From assembly GCA_051660685.1 (NCBI GenBank), contig JBOFQB010000040.1, forward strand, positions 4,304 through 68,303: a stretch of DNA of 64,000 nucleotides, written 5' to 3'. The translations under genes were made by a program, and so were the position numbers. Within the stretch, counting starts at the first letter, position 1, and the number at the start of each line of letters is the position of its first letter. Source of the stretch: JAVBSX01 sp051660685. GTDB taxonomy: Bacteria > Planctomycetota > Planctomycetia > Pirellulales > Thermoguttaceae. The notes under the pieces were generated by a model. That model searched no databases, had not been told where the DNA came from, and saw only the letters and a program-made list of their open reading frames with translations. This document shows positions 43,411 to 52,877 of this stretch, one piece after another.

Positions 43411-45018
43411 CTACAATGGGGTTGGCACTAGACCTCCCTCTGCCTCCTCGCCAGGTCCCCGCTTCATTTCCGGCCCCTCCGGTCGACCTGAGCCAGCCGA
43501 ACTTTCTTCTTCCATGGGCAACTCGGCGGATTCATCTAGTCCATCCGTCTTTTGCACATCGACATCGGATACTAAATCCGTTGCATTCACCGTTGCCGTT
43601 CCCTCCTTGAACTTCTCCGCCATCTCCGAATTATCGGGGGAATTGAAGATCGTTATCGCTCCCAGTATCTCGACCGGTATCGTATAGGAATCATACGGAG
43701 GGGTCACCGTTCGTCCCTGGGCCGCCTCCAGACCATTCTGGTTCAGCGTAATCGTCACATTCAAAACATCAATCGGCATTGTGCTATCGGCACAATTGAC
43801 CAAAAAATCGGACACATAACGCTGATCAATCAGAACCTTCATCTGGACCGGGATTCGCTTGAATTGCTCCAATTTCCCATCTTCCACATAACGCCCTTCA
43901 ACTAAGGCTTTTGCCAAGGATTCCTGTTTGCTGACAAGTGGTACTTCTTCTTGGCTACCCCCGGACATCCCCGTCGAACCACCTCCCAATGAACCCCGCC
44001 CGTCCGAGCTTTTGTCCCGACGAATCGGCTGTAGACTCCCAATTCCGCCTCCTCCGAAACCTCCTCCTGAAGAAGAACCACTTTCTCCCGTTACCTCCTG
44101 CGACTTCAAATACGCCGATACGGGACCCGCTGCTGCTTTACCAAGCTTTAGCTCAACAATCTCTTTAATGATTGCCTTATTCGGATCATTCCCCGCCTCT
44201 TTATTTGTCTCATTGATAACATCAAAGAGTGAATCATATATCAAAAGGTCTTCCAGCATGTACCAAACTTCAACCGATTCAAGAACTTTTCCCGTTTGAA
44301 TGAGTGATAATATCTCAGGATTCTTCCAATAGACATTCCCCAGTTCGCGCAAGTGCATGTTATTGGATGGATTATCACGATTCCCCAAACCGGGCAAACC
44401 CGCCCCAGAACCTCCTCGAGGGGTCTTTTTCATACGCTCGGCATCTTCCCATATCTCCGAACCATCCCCACGATGAACGATCTCCAACTGTCCTGTCTGC
44501 GGGTTCAACTGCGTCCGACGTACTTCCGTCTTCCGCCGTTGAAGTTTGTCCAACACAAAATACACCTGACGGTCCATCGTATTTGCAAACTGCTCCAAAT
44601 AGACTCGCTTTATATCATCTCCCGTCTTTAACGAACGGACTTCTCGCAAAAAATCAACCGGCAACGCATTCGGACTCGGCTCCACGGCATCGGACCATAT
44701 ATCACCCGGTTTCTTTTGGTCCTTCGCAAGGGCTCGCCATGCAAGATAAACATTCTTCGAGGTATCCTCTGTCATCTGCTTGATCGTTTTTAGTGTCTGC
44801 TCATTAGGCTGCACCGCGACCCCGGCCGCTTCTCTTATCAATCGATTCTGTCCTTCAAGATACCTCTTTCGATCTTCAAGACGCTCTGATATTCCAGAAA
44901 TCGCAACCCAACTCGCCAACAAACCAATCATAACCGCAAGAAAACACGATACCCAGAAAATCGACTTGAGCAGATTCTCTTTCGTAAAATGTTCACTCAT
45001 CTGTTTCGGTACTGCCAT
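43411..45018 (-). CDS. PilO-like inner-membrane platform protein
   Basis: About 535 aa. One helix (SIFWVSCFLAVMIGLLASWVAI) near the N-terminus is followed by a coiled-coil start (ERLEDRKRYLEGQNRLIREA), the layout of PilO/GspM proteins, though much longer. A Gly/Ser-rich linker (GSSSGGGFGGGGIGSLQP; DGRGSLGGGSTGMSGGS) precedes a beta-alpha domain (FKRIPVQMKVLIDQRYVSDF...CADSTMPIDVLNVTITL). The frame runs to 45072 inside pilM, but ATG 45018 (MAVPKQMSEHFTKENLLKSI), 4 nt after the pilM stop, is preferred. The assignment rests on order and topology. Confidence 0.68.
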   Translation of the reverse strand: MAVPKQMSEHFTKENLLKSIFWVSCFLAVMIGLLASWVAISGISERLEDRKRYLEGQNRLIREAAGVAVQPNEQTLKTIKQMTEDTSKNVYLAWRALAKDQKKPGDIWSDAVEPSPNALPVDFLREVRSLKTGDDIKRVYLEQFANTMDRQVYFVLDKLQRRKTEVRRTQLNPQTGQLEIVHRGDGSEIWEDAERMKKTPRGGSGAGLPGLGNRDNPSNNMHLRELGNVYWKNPEILSLIQTGKVLESVEVWYMLEDLLIYDSLFDVINETNKEAGNDPNKAIIKEIVELKLGKAAAGPVSAYLKSQEVTGESGSSSGGGFGGGGIGSLQPIRRDKSSDGRGSLGGGSTGMSGGSQEEVPLVSKQESLAKALVEGRYVEDGKLEQFKRIPVQMKVLIDQRYVSDFLVNCADSTMPIDVLNVTITLNQNGLEAAQGRTVTPPYDSYTIPVEILGAITIFNSPDNSEMAEKFKEGTATVNATDLVSDVDVQKTDGLDESAELPMEEESSAGSGRPEGPEMKRGPGEEAEGGLVPTPL

Positions 45019-45022
45019 TGCC

Positions 45023-47605
45023 TTACTCCTCTCTATCAAGCGGTTGACTCTCATGCAATTCAATTCCCTCAAGTGCCTCTTCGCTCAAGAATGTTCCTCC
45101 TCCCGCTTCCTCAGGAACCCCTTCCTCTCCTCCAACCGACTCAATCTCAATCGCTTCTACTTCAACGCCTTCGATTCCACTTGTCGGAGAATCATTCCGC
45201 AACCGATTCCCAAGATTACCAGAACGATTCCCCGCGTTCCGATCCGGTTTCATTCCTCCCAAGCCTTCCTCTTCCTCGTCTCCTCCGAGTCCGGCCTTAC
45301 TTGACCTCCCACCATTTTGCTTCTGGGCACGTTCGGCTCGTTGATCCGCAAACAATTCATCCCGGACACTCGGCGGGGTTTCATACCATAAAAATTGAAC
45401 CGTAAATTCATATTTTTGAACTTCGATCTTCCCCTCATTAGGATTTCGGCCCAAACCTCCAACACCCCCTCCTCCCGTTCCAACGGGGCCTCCAGCCGGT
45501 CTCCCCCCAACCCGTCCCCGTTGCTCAGTGCCCCCTTGTGCCAGTCCTAAACGATCCCGCATCTCCTGTTCCTGCGCCGCTTTCGGATCCACTATCAAAA
45601 CCGGTGTTGCCTGACTCACAGGGTTTATCACTGTTGGAAAAGCAAAACCAAATTCCGAAAACGGTACATACTCCATGTCCGCCGATTGATTTCCTTCGGT
45701 CATCATCCGTTTCATGCTGACCGGAAGTTCCACTCCACCATTGCTGATCGCCTGACAAAGCGTATTCCGCACAAAGTTTGCACCATACAGTAAATCACTC
45801 ACATCACGGTTGTGAAAATGATAACCTTTCAGGGTCACTAAACGAACGGGGCGGTTCGAACTGGACGTTGGAAGTTTGATGAAGTCCCAAGGAGTTTTCT
45901 TCTTTGCTTTAGGTTGCGCCGTTTTATTGAAAGAACTGCCAGAACTACTTTTCGAGGATGAACGGGATGCTTGCGCCTCCTCCTCTGCCTGCGCCGCTTC
46001 GACTCCTTTCTGCGCTTCCGCCCATTCCTGTTCACTCGGAACATACCAACCGTTGGTTCGAACCGTATTCCACCAATTTTGAGGGTCTGGGATAATCGGA
46101 GCCTCAACCGACGTGATGTAGATTTGCTTCAATTGGGAAAGAGCCTCTCCAAACGTCTCATCTTCAGGGAGCGGCGTGGAATCGGTTGGTATCGCCGCAT
46201 TGAGTGCTCGAAAAAATTCCAACCAAATGATACGTCCCTCCACGCTCCCCGTCAATTTTTGACCTGCTTTATCGGCGACAATAAATTCCTTGACCGCATC
46301 ATTCGCCTTCTTCGTCAAATCTTTGGCCCGTCCGGCATTCGTTGATACCGACAAAGCCAGTTCTTGAAACTGTCCTTCTTCATAGTCATAAAGCATTTGG
46401 ACCGCCTGATAATAACCTAAGGTTAAACCAAGAAGGATCAACGCCGACGCCGCCAAAAACCACGACTTCTTACGGTTCAGCAAGCGTCGATTCACGATGT
46501 CCCGCGGAATCAGGTTTGTCGACACTTCCGAACGACCGAGAAGTTGAACGGCGATTCCATACGCAACCGCGAGCGAACCCGCATTTTCCTTGAAACCTTC
46601 AGATTCAATGATTTCAGGTCCCGAGAGACGGTCAAAGGAGCTAAGACGAACAACTTCCAGTCCAAGATTTTGGGAGAGGAACCGACACAATCCGGGCAAT
46701 TTCAGGGCGTTGCCCAAACCAATCACCCGGCTGAATTTCGCCTTACGGTTCAGATTGGAATAGTATTCCAGCGAACGATGCACCTCACTGAGCAAATCGT
46801 TAAAAACCGGTCGCATTGCCTGAAAAACCATCTTCGAATCTTCCGTCGTTGCCGTATTCCGCTTAATATACTCCGCTTTCGCAAACGTTTGCTTCATTCC
46901 TTTGGTCAACGCTTTGGTAAATTGATTCCCCCCGACCGGAACACTTCGTGTCCAGATCGCAACACCATCCGTAATGATTATATCCGTTGCATCTGTACCA
47001 ACACTGAGAATAATGACCTGTTCCGAACCTGTTTCCCCCTCAACCGCCTCATCCTGACGCAATTGATCGTAAGCAATACAGTTGTATGTTGCAATCGGCG
47101 AACTCTGAATACAATCAACATTGACTCGTGCCGCTTCATAGGGAGCAAGTTGGCGCAACGTCGCTTCTCGTTTCATTGCAAACATGCCAACATCAGCATC
47201 AAGAACGATACCGGTTCCAAGCGATTTCTTTCCAATTGGCTGATAATCCCAAACGACATCGCGCAGATCAAACGGCAACCATTGTTTCGCTTCATAACGA
47301 ATAATGTCCGGCACTTTGCTTGCATCAACCGGGGGAAGTTTCAGAAACCGGGAAATCGTATTCTGACCGGAAACGGAGATGCCGACGACATGACCTCGGA
47401 TTTTATTCCGTGTAAAAAACTCTTTCATCGTTTCGGCAAGAATCTCTTCAGGTTCTGCACCCGGTTGCGAGAGTATCTTCGAATGTTCAATAAAATCATA
47501 ACCCAAGACTTCGATCTTACCCGGATCGGCACTTCGACGACAACAGATCGCTTTGAGCGACGTGTTCCCAATGTCTATTCCCCAAACGATTTCGTTCTTG
47601 CCCAT
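45023..47605 (-). CDS. pilM: PilM-type actin-like ATPase fused to PilN-like membrane region
   Basis: 860 aa. Residues 1-360 match PilM: GIDIGNTSLKAICCRR phosphate loop, KLPPVDASKVPDIIRYEAKQ, LPFDLRDVVWDYQ, VIILSVGTDATDIII and RVIGLGNALKLPGLCRFLSQ. After TNLIPRDIVNRRLLNRKKSW comes a membrane helix (FLAASALILLGLTLGYYQAV) and a PilN-like extracytoplasmic part (about 405-640). In most bacteria PilM and PilN are separate, PilM docking on the PilN tail. The last 200 residues are Gly/Glu/Arg-rich low complexity. Probable role: inner-membrane alignment complex of a type IV pilus or type II secretion system. Confidence 0.85.
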   Translation of the reverse strand: MGKNEIVWGIDIGNTSLKAICCRRSADPGKIEVLGYDFIEHSKILSQPGAEPEEILAETMKEFFTRNKIRGHVVGISVSGQNTISRFLKLPPVDASKVPDIIRYEAKQWLPFDLRDVVWDYQPIGKKSLGTGIVLDADVGMFAMKREATLRQLAPYEAARVNVDCIQSSPIATYNCIAYDQLRQDEAVEGETGSEQVIILSVGTDATDIIITDGVAIWTRSVPVGGNQFTKALTKGMKQTFAKAEYIKRNTATTEDSKMVFQAMRPVFNDLLSEVHRSLEYYSNLNRKAKFSRVIGLGNALKLPGLCRFLSQNLGLEVVRLSSFDRLSGPEIIESEGFKENAGSLAVAYGIAVQLLGRSEVSTNLIPRDIVNRRLLNRKKSWFLAASALILLGLTLGYYQAVQMLYDYEEGQFQELALSVSTNAGRAKDLTKKANDAVKEFIVADKAGQKLTGSVEGRIIWLEFFRALNAAIPTDSTPLPEDETFGEALSQLKQIYITSVEAPIIPDPQNWWNTVRTNGWYVPSEQEWAEAQKGVEAAQAEEEAQASRSSSKSSSGSSFNKTAQPKAKKKTPWDFIKLPTSSSNRPVRLVTLKGYHFHNRDVSDLLYGANFVRNTLCQAISNGGVELPVSMKRMMTEGNQSADMEYVPFSEFGFAFPTVINPVSQATPVLIVDPKAAQEQEMRDRLGLAQGGTEQRGRVGGRPAGGPVGTGGGGVGGLGRNPNEGKIEVQKYEFTVQFLWYETPPSVRDELFADQRAERAQKQNGGRSSKAGLGGDEEEEGLGGMKPDRNAGNRSGNLGNRLRNDSPTSGIEGVEVEAIEIESVGGEEGVPEEAGGGTFLSEEALEGIELHESQPLDREE

Positions 47606-47780
47606 TTTTTTGATGAAGTTAGGAAAGTGGAGTCAGGATACAGGTTGACACCTGCTCCTGCAAATTGGAGTATAGGTTTCCAAACACCTTTCATCCGAAA
47701 GGAGGAAAAGAAATTCCAACCAATCCTGGACCAACCTGCTATGATTTTTACATCCCTAACGGTTGTAGTGAAAAAAACGA

Positions 47781-48371
47781 TCAATGAATCCCAAATCGGG
47801 CTTCATATCCCGCTATTTTATCTTCATGCTCCAACGTCAAACCAATATCGTCTAAACCTTTGAGCAAGCACTCCCGACGGAACGGGTCCAACTCGAACGA
47901 AAGATGTACACCATCTCCTAAGATGCTGCAACGATCCAAATCAATCGTCAATTCCAACGGTTTTTTCGCTCGTTCCCGTTGAAACAATGTCTCAATCTGC
48001 TCTTCGGACAGTCGAATCGGCAAAATTCCATTCTTAAAGCAGTTGTTGTAGAAAATGTCCGCAAAACTCGATGCCAGAATCGCCCGAAACCCGTAATCCG
48101 CAATCGCCCAGGGCGCATGTTCCCGACTCGAACCACAACCAAAATTACGTCGGGCCAACAAAATCGTCCCCTTACGGTATTCCGGCTGATTCAGTTCAAA
48201 CGCAGCATTATCCGAACCATCTTCAAGGTATCTCCAATCAAAAAACAGAAACTTCCCAAAACCAGTCCGTTCAACCCGCTTGAGAAACTGTTTCGGAACC
48301 AATTGGTCCGTGTCAACATCACTTCGATCCATTGGAACGACAATTCCCGTATGTGTTGTAAATGGGGTCAT
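47781..48371 (-). CDS. leuD: 3-isopropylmalate dehydratase small subunit
   Basis: 196 aa, normal length. Signature regions: MTPFTTHTGIVVPMDRSDVD, TDQLVPKQFLKRVERTGFG, and ARRNFGCGSSREHAPWAIAD that binds substrate, then ASSFADIFYNNCFKNGILPI. It pairs with leuC to isomerise 2- and 3-isopropylmalate in leucine synthesis. The frame runs to a TTG- or GTG-type start at 48410; ATG 48371 is the family start. A palindromic element separates it from leuC. Confidence 0.94.
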   Translation of the reverse strand: MTPFTTHTGIVVPMDRSDVDTDQLVPKQFLKRVERTGFGKFLFFDWRYLEDGSDNAAFELNQPEYRKGTILLARRNFGCGSSREHAPWAIADYGFRAILASSFADIFYNNCFKNGILPIRLSEEQIETLFQRERAKKPLELTIDLDRCSILGDGVHLSFELDPFRRECLLKGLDDIGLTLEHEDKIAGYEARFGIH

Positions 48372-48411
48372 TATTTTTTCTTCCTCTCTCCGTATTATTA
48401 TGACAGTCAAC

Positions 48412-48497
48412 GGTTAGAAATTGTTTGTTTTCCGACTGGAACGCGGGCATCCTGCCCGCATGTTTTCTTCATGCGGACAAGATACCTGCGTTCCGGC
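48412..48497. repeat. GCGGGCATCCTGCCCGC element, copy 2, between leuC and leuD
   Basis: GGAACGCGGGCATCCTGCCC then GCATG..., closing with GCGTTCC; homologous to 5090-5180 over about 80 bp. It occupies most of the 129-nt gap between the leuC stop and the leuD start. Confidence 0.85.
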
Positions 48498-48500
48498 CTC

Positions 48501-49910
48501 TTATTTCCGACAATCAACAAAATGTCCGGCGATTGCGGCAGATGCCGCCATACTCGGGGAAACCAAATGTGTCCGCCCCCCCTTACCTTGTCGTCCCTCA
48601 AAATTCCGGTTGCTCGTCGACGCACAACGCTCTTTGGGAGCCAACTGATCGGGATTCATTGCCAAACACATGCTGCAACCCGGCTCCCTCCATTCCAAAC
48701 CGGCTTCCTTGAAAATCACGTCCAACCCCTCACGTTCAGCTTGTCGTTTTACAGGACCACTTCCCGGAACAATGATTCCCCGAACATGCGGGGCGATTTT
48801 CTGGTTTTTCAGGACAACGGCTGCATCTCGTAAGTCTTCGATCCGTCCGTTCGTGCAGGAACCAATAAAAACCCAGTCAATTTTAATGTCCTTAATCGGC
48901 ATCTCCGGTTCAAGACCCATATACGCAATCGCCGATTCCGCCATTTTCCGTTCATCAGAGTTCTGAATCGAATCCAATTTCGGAACCTTCCCCGATATTC
49001 CCGCAACCTGAGCCGGATTGGTCCCCCAAGTCACTTGCGGTTCAATCACTGCTGCATCAAAGGTATACGTTTTGTCGAAAACAGCACCTTCATCCGTCGG
49101 AAGAAGATTCCACTGTCGTATTGCTGTATCAAAGAAATTCCGGTCAGGTGCATATTCCCGACCAATCAGATAATCATACGTTTTCTGGTCGGGGCCAATC
49201 ATTCCCGCCCTTGCTCCCATTTCAATCGCCATATTACAAACCGTCATACGACCTTCCATGCTCAGATTCCGAATTGCCGGACCTGAAAATTCGACGACGT
49301 AACCCGCTCCTCCTGCTGTTGACAACTGACCAATGATGTACAGCACCATATCTTTGGCCGAAACCCCCGTCTGCAACATGTTCTCAACCTGAATCCTCAT
49401 CGTCTTCATCTTCTTTTGTCGCAACGTCTGCGTTGCAAGAACATGTTCGACCTCGGAAGTCCCGATTCCAAACGCGAGAGCTCCAAACGCTCCATGTGTC
49501 GCTGTATGACTGTCCCCGCAAACAATCGTCATACCCGGTTGCGTCAAACCGCGTTCAGGACCAACAATATGCACAACCCCCTGATCGGGGTCGTCAATGT
49601 CAAACAAGCGAATACCGAATTCCTTGCAATTAGAACGGAGTAAATCAATCTGCTGTTTGGAAATGGGATCGGCAATCGGCAAGGAACGATTGATTGTCGG
49701 GACATTGTGATCCTGAACGGCAAATGTTTTATTGGGACGCCGAACAGACCGTTTTGCCAAACGAAGACCTTCAAACGCTTGAGGACTGGTCACTTCGTGA
49801 ACCAATTGCAGGTCAATGTAGAGAATAGCGTCTTGCCCCTCCTCTTGGTATACAACATGGTTGTCCCAGATTTTTTCATACATCGTCCTTGGGGGGGTCT
49901 TTTCGGTCAT
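48501..49910 (-). CDS. leuC: 3-isopropylmalate dehydratase large subunit
   Basis: 469 aa, the family's usual length. Fe-S ligands lie in FIGSCTNGRIEDLRDAAVVL and in EPGCSMCLAMNPDQLAPKER, three cysteines as in aconitase-type enzymes. Also typical: VCGDSHTATHGAFGALAFGI, and TSNRNFEGRQGKGGRTHLVS. Start ATG at 49910. It precedes leuD with a repeat in between; leuA and leuB are not in the window. Confidence 0.95.
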   Translation of the reverse strand: MTEKTPPRTMYEKIWDNHVVYQEEGQDAILYIDLQLVHEVTSPQAFEGLRLAKRSVRRPNKTFAVQDHNVPTINRSLPIADPISKQQIDLLRSNCKEFGIRLFDIDDPDQGVVHIVGPERGLTQPGMTIVCGDSHTATHGAFGALAFGIGTSEVEHVLATQTLRQKKMKTMRIQVENMLQTGVSAKDMVLYIIGQLSTAGGAGYVVEFSGPAIRNLSMEGRMTVCNMAIEMGARAGMIGPDQKTYDYLIGREYAPDRNFFDTAIRQWNLLPTDEGAVFDKTYTFDAAVIEPQVTWGTNPAQVAGISGKVPKLDSIQNSDERKMAESAIAYMGLEPEMPIKDIKIDWVFIGSCTNGRIEDLRDAAVVLKNQKIAPHVRGIIVPGSGPVKRQAEREGLDVIFKEAGLEWREPGCSMCLAMNPDQLAPKERCASTSNRNFEGRQGKGGRTHLVSPSMAASAAIAGHFVDCRK

Positions 49911-50079
49911 CTTTCTTTTGACAGGTTAAAAGTAGGAAGGAGTTGAGGGATCACACAATGTTCGGTCAAATCAACCGGTCCTGATTCTCATTGGCCGTTT
50001 CCATTTTCCGAGAAAAAGGACATGACCGCATTGTAGGGATTTTTACGTCTTTTGACTACCCCTCCCAAAGAGCAATGTT

Positions 50080-50121
50080 GGGGGTTCAAAATGGCGAATT
50101 TGCAATTTTGAACGAACCCCC
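50080..50121. other. stem-loop just upstream of the tRNA promoter
   Basis: GGGGGTTCAAAAT and ATTTTGAACGAACCCCC pair with a 4-nt bulge around a loop containing GGCGAATTTGCA. It abuts the proposed -35 box of the tRNA promoter, and could insulate the tRNA from upstream transcription. Confidence 0.55.
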
Positions 50122-50149
50122 TCGACAGAAAGAGTTCCCGATATAGAAT
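50122..50149 (+). promoter_or_regulatory. probable housekeeping promoter of the initiator tRNA
   Basis: TCGACA (50122-50127), 16-nt spacer, TAGAAT (50144-50149). A start near 50156 would be about 10 nt ahead of the mature tRNA. Confidence 0.5.
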
Positions 50150-50165
50150 CTACGGAATCAAATAT

Positions 50166-50239
<74 letters not shown>

Positions 50240-50261
50240 CTTTTTCTTCTCATGTTTCTTC

Positions 50262-51689
50262 ATGTATCTTTTTCACGTTTCCGAACAGCAAAACCGAGAT
50301 CGGGTTCTGCCGCTTGCTGCGCGAATGCGTCCTCAAACATTGGAAGAGTTTGTCGGGCAGGAACATTTTCTCGGCGAAGGAAAATTGTTGCGACGTCTTC
50401 TTCTTGCGGATCGACTTGGTTCGGTCATTTTTCATGGTCCGCCCGGGACAGGTAAAACGACATTGGCGAAAATTTTGGCCCGGGCATCTCGGAGCACGTT
50501 TCGTCAGCTCAGCGCGGTCAGTGATGGAGTCAAACAGTTGCGCGAGATTCTTATCGAAGCGGGAGATCGGTTGTCCCGGGACGCTCAGAAAACCTTGTTG
50601 TTTGTTGATGAAATACATCGATTTAACAAGGCGCAACAGGATGTTTTGTTGCCCGAAGTCGAAAATGGGATCATTATTCTGGTCGGTGCAACGACGGAGA
50701 ATCCGTTTTTTACAATCAACAATGCTCTTATTAGTCGGAGTCGCTTGTTCCAGTTTGAACGGTTGACCCCAGAAAACGTCAAAACGCTTTTACGTCGGGC
50801 AGTTGCCGACCGTGATCGCGGTTTGGGCCGATTTCCGATCCATTTACATGACGAAGCCCTTGATTTTTTGGCCGACATTTGTGAGGGAGATGCCCGTTGC
50901 GCTCTTTCGGCCCTTGAAATTGGTGTCCTCTCTTATGAAGAACTGGGACCCCTCTCTTGCGAATCGGTTCAAGAAGGTAAATCGGTTCAGAAACAGGAGG
51001 GGGCAGATCGGGGGAATCAGCGGATTGAATTTACGAAGGAATTGGCGGAAGAATCGGCTCAACGTCGGGCAATTGGTTATGATCGGGACGGAGATTCGCA
51101 TTATGACACGATTTCGGCGTTGATTAAGAGTATTCGGGGGAGTGACCCTGACGCTTCGATTTATTGGTTGGCCCGAATGTTGGAAGGGGGAGAAGATGTT
51201 CGTTTTCTTGCACGTCGGCTCATTATTCTTGCAAGTGAAGATGTGGGCAATGCCGACCCGGCTGCCTTACCTCTTGCGGTTGCGACCGCTCATGCTTGCG
51301 AGTGTGTTGGACTCCCCGAATGTCAACTCAATTTAGCACAAACGGTTTTATATTTGGCTTGTGCTCCGAAGTCGAATTCGGCGACGTGTGCTATTTTTGC
51401 GGCGAGGAAAGACATTCAGGCGAATCGTGTATTGCCGGTTCCGCGACATTTACGCGACGCACACTACAAAGGTTCTCAATCACTCGGTCACGTCGGTTAT
51501 CAATATGCCCATGATTCGGAAGATGCGATTGCAACGCAAGATTATCTCGGGGTCGAAGTCGAGTATTATCAGCCGAGTTCTCGCGGTTTTGAGGCGGAAT
51601 TGCAAGAACGGTTAAAAACGATTCGGCAGAAACTGCGAGGAAGGGGAGAGGGGGGGAGTAGGGAACAGGGGACAGGGAATGGGGGATAG
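50262..51689 (+). CDS. rarA: replication-associated recombination protein RarA
   Basis: 475-aa AAA+ ATPase (RarA/MgsA), acting at stalled replication forks. RMRPQTLEEFVGQEHFLGEG, Walker A FHGPPGTGKTTLAKILAR, Walker B LLFVDEIHRFNKAQQDVLLP, sensor GATTENPFFTINNALISRS, and the C-terminal domain SDPDASIYWLARMLEGGEDV with the family end GYQYAHDSEDAIATQDYLG. A Glu/Lys-rich insert lies at about 230-270. The last 17 residues (GRGEGGSREQGTGNGG) are encoded by a purine string of the intergenic repeat type, so the C-terminus has run into a repeat. Start 22 nt after the tRNA. Confidence 0.93.
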   Translation: MYLFHVSEQQNRDRVLPLAARMRPQTLEEFVGQEHFLGEGKLLRRLLLADRLGSVIFHGPPGTGKTTLAKILARASRSTFRQLSAVSDGVKQLREILIEAGDRLSRDAQKTLLFVDEIHRFNKAQQDVLLPEVENGIIILVGATTENPFFTINNALISRSRLFQFERLTPENVKTLLRRAVADRDRGLGRFPIHLHDEALDFLADICEGDARCALSALEIGVLSYEELGPLSCESVQEGKSVQKQEGADRGNQRIEFTKELAEESAQRRAIGYDRDGDSHYDTISALIKSIRGSDPDASIYWLARMLEGGEDVRFLARRLIILASEDVGNADPAALPLAVATAHACECVGLPECQLNLAQTVLYLACAPKSNSATCAIFAARKDIQANRVLPVPRHLRDAHYKGSQSLGHVGYQYAHDSEDAIATQDYLGVEVEYYQPSSRGFEAELQERLKTIRQKLRGRGEGGSREQGTGNGG

Positions 51690-52070
51690 GGGAAGAGATG
51701 TGTCGTTAAGCCGAGGAACAACGTTCTGCGCGTGTTCTTGGAGAAGGTAGAAGGTAGAAGTGAGAATGAAGAATTGAGGCAAAAAAGAAGGAGGAACCCG
51801 TTAACTCGCGAGACGCTGTTATCTTCTTGTTTCCCTCTTCTTTCCTCCTACCTTCTACCTTCTCAAAGCGCGATACGTTGTATCGCGGCTAAACATTAGG
51901 TCGCTAAGCATTTCAAACTGGACCGACATTAGCATTTCAAAACGTGTTTAGCAGACGGAGAATTCTGGGGGTTCTTCCCTCTTCCCCCTCCTATTTGTAT
52001 AATCAAGCGTTCATGTTGGTCGATCCTTTTCGGTTGCGACCCGCTTTACTCAAAAAAAAGGAGTGCCGTT
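51690..52070. repeat. repeat-rich gap downstream of rarA
   Basis: Contains GAACAACGTTCTGCGCG (about 51718-51734), a GAGAAGGTAGAAGGTAGAAG purine string, the 60-bp block shared with 36705 (51800-51859), the opposite-sense CCTACCTTCTACCTTC string, and GCGCGATACGTTGTATCGCG with GGCTAAACATTAGGTCGCT (51865-51905). TAGCATTTC or AAGCATTTC pairs occur near 51910 and 51932. No gene seen. Confidence 0.8.
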
Positions 52071-52820
52071 GTGTATGTAGCTGCATCGACAGGATGTTTT
52101 CCTGATTTGTCACTTCAAGAAGCATTGGACAAATTGACGGATTTGGAGTATTCGGCTGCTGAAGTCGTTGTCGGCGACGAACATGGTCAGATTCGGCTTT
52201 GCGATTTGGTCCAACAGGCGGATTCCATTCTCCAGACCTGCCGTTTGGCCCGGCAAATATCGATTGGGGCGTTGTTTCTGGACACTGATCCGGCACATCC
52301 TGATTATTTGAGGCATTTTTCCTTAACGGCGCAATTGGCAAAAGCACTGAAAGTCGTCGTTATCATCGTTCACGCCGCAAAATTGGGGACCCCTTTTAAC
52401 GGTGAAGTCGAACGATTGCAGAAATTGACGCAGATCGGTATTCATGCCGGTGTTCGGGTCAGTTTGTTGACCGAACTCGGGACGATTTCGGACACTCCAG
52501 AAACAGTTGGCAGTCTTTGCAAAACAGTCCGCGAACTCTCCGTCTGTCTCGATCCCAGCCAATTCATTTTCGGTCAGTCCAAACCCAAAGATTATGACGC
52601 TTTGGTCGATTACGTTTCTCATGTTCGTCTTCGTGATACCACAAAAGACGGATACAATGTCCAAATTGGACAGGGAGTGATTGAATACGGTCGTCTCGTC
52701 GTCCAACTCAACAAAATCGGATATCAAGGAGCCTTATGTGCCGATTTGCTCCCGATTCCCGATCTTGACCTGTTGTCCGAACTGAGAAAAATGCGACTTC
52801 TGCTCGAAAGTCTACTGTAA
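52071..52820 (+). CDS. sugar-phosphate isomerase/epimerase-like TIM-barrel protein
   Basis: 249 aa of the AP-endonuclease-2 / xylose-isomerase-like TIM-barrel superfamily: VAASTGCFPDLSLQEALDKL, LAKALKVVVIIVHAAKLGTP, AGVRVSLLTELGTISDTPET, VCLDPSQFIFGQSKPKDYDA and HVRLRDTTKDGYNVQIGQGV give the expected series of metal-ligand strands. Exact substrate unknown. GTG start at 52071 after AAAAGGAGT. Confidence 0.85.
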   Translation: MYVAASTGCFPDLSLQEALDKLTDLEYSAAEVVVGDEHGQIRLCDLVQQADSILQTCRLARQISIGALFLDTDPAHPDYLRHFSLTAQLAKALKVVVIIVHAAKLGTPFNGEVERLQKLTQIGIHAGVRVSLLTELGTISDTPETVGSLCKTVRELSVCLDPSQFIFGQSKPKDYDALVDYVSHVRLRDTTKDGYNVQIGQGVIEYGRLVVQLNKIGYQGALCADLLPIPDLDLLSELRKMRLLLESLL

Positions 52821-52877
52821 ATCACAACGCCGACAATAACAACGGTCCCCTAACGTATTTTCGATTTGAGGTGTTTC

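Noticed and set aside
46544..47863. 439-codon plus-strand frame opposite pilM
   Set aside because: It lies entirely antisense to the well-conserved PilM domain, has no recognisable motifs and a biased composition typical of a reverse-frame shadow.
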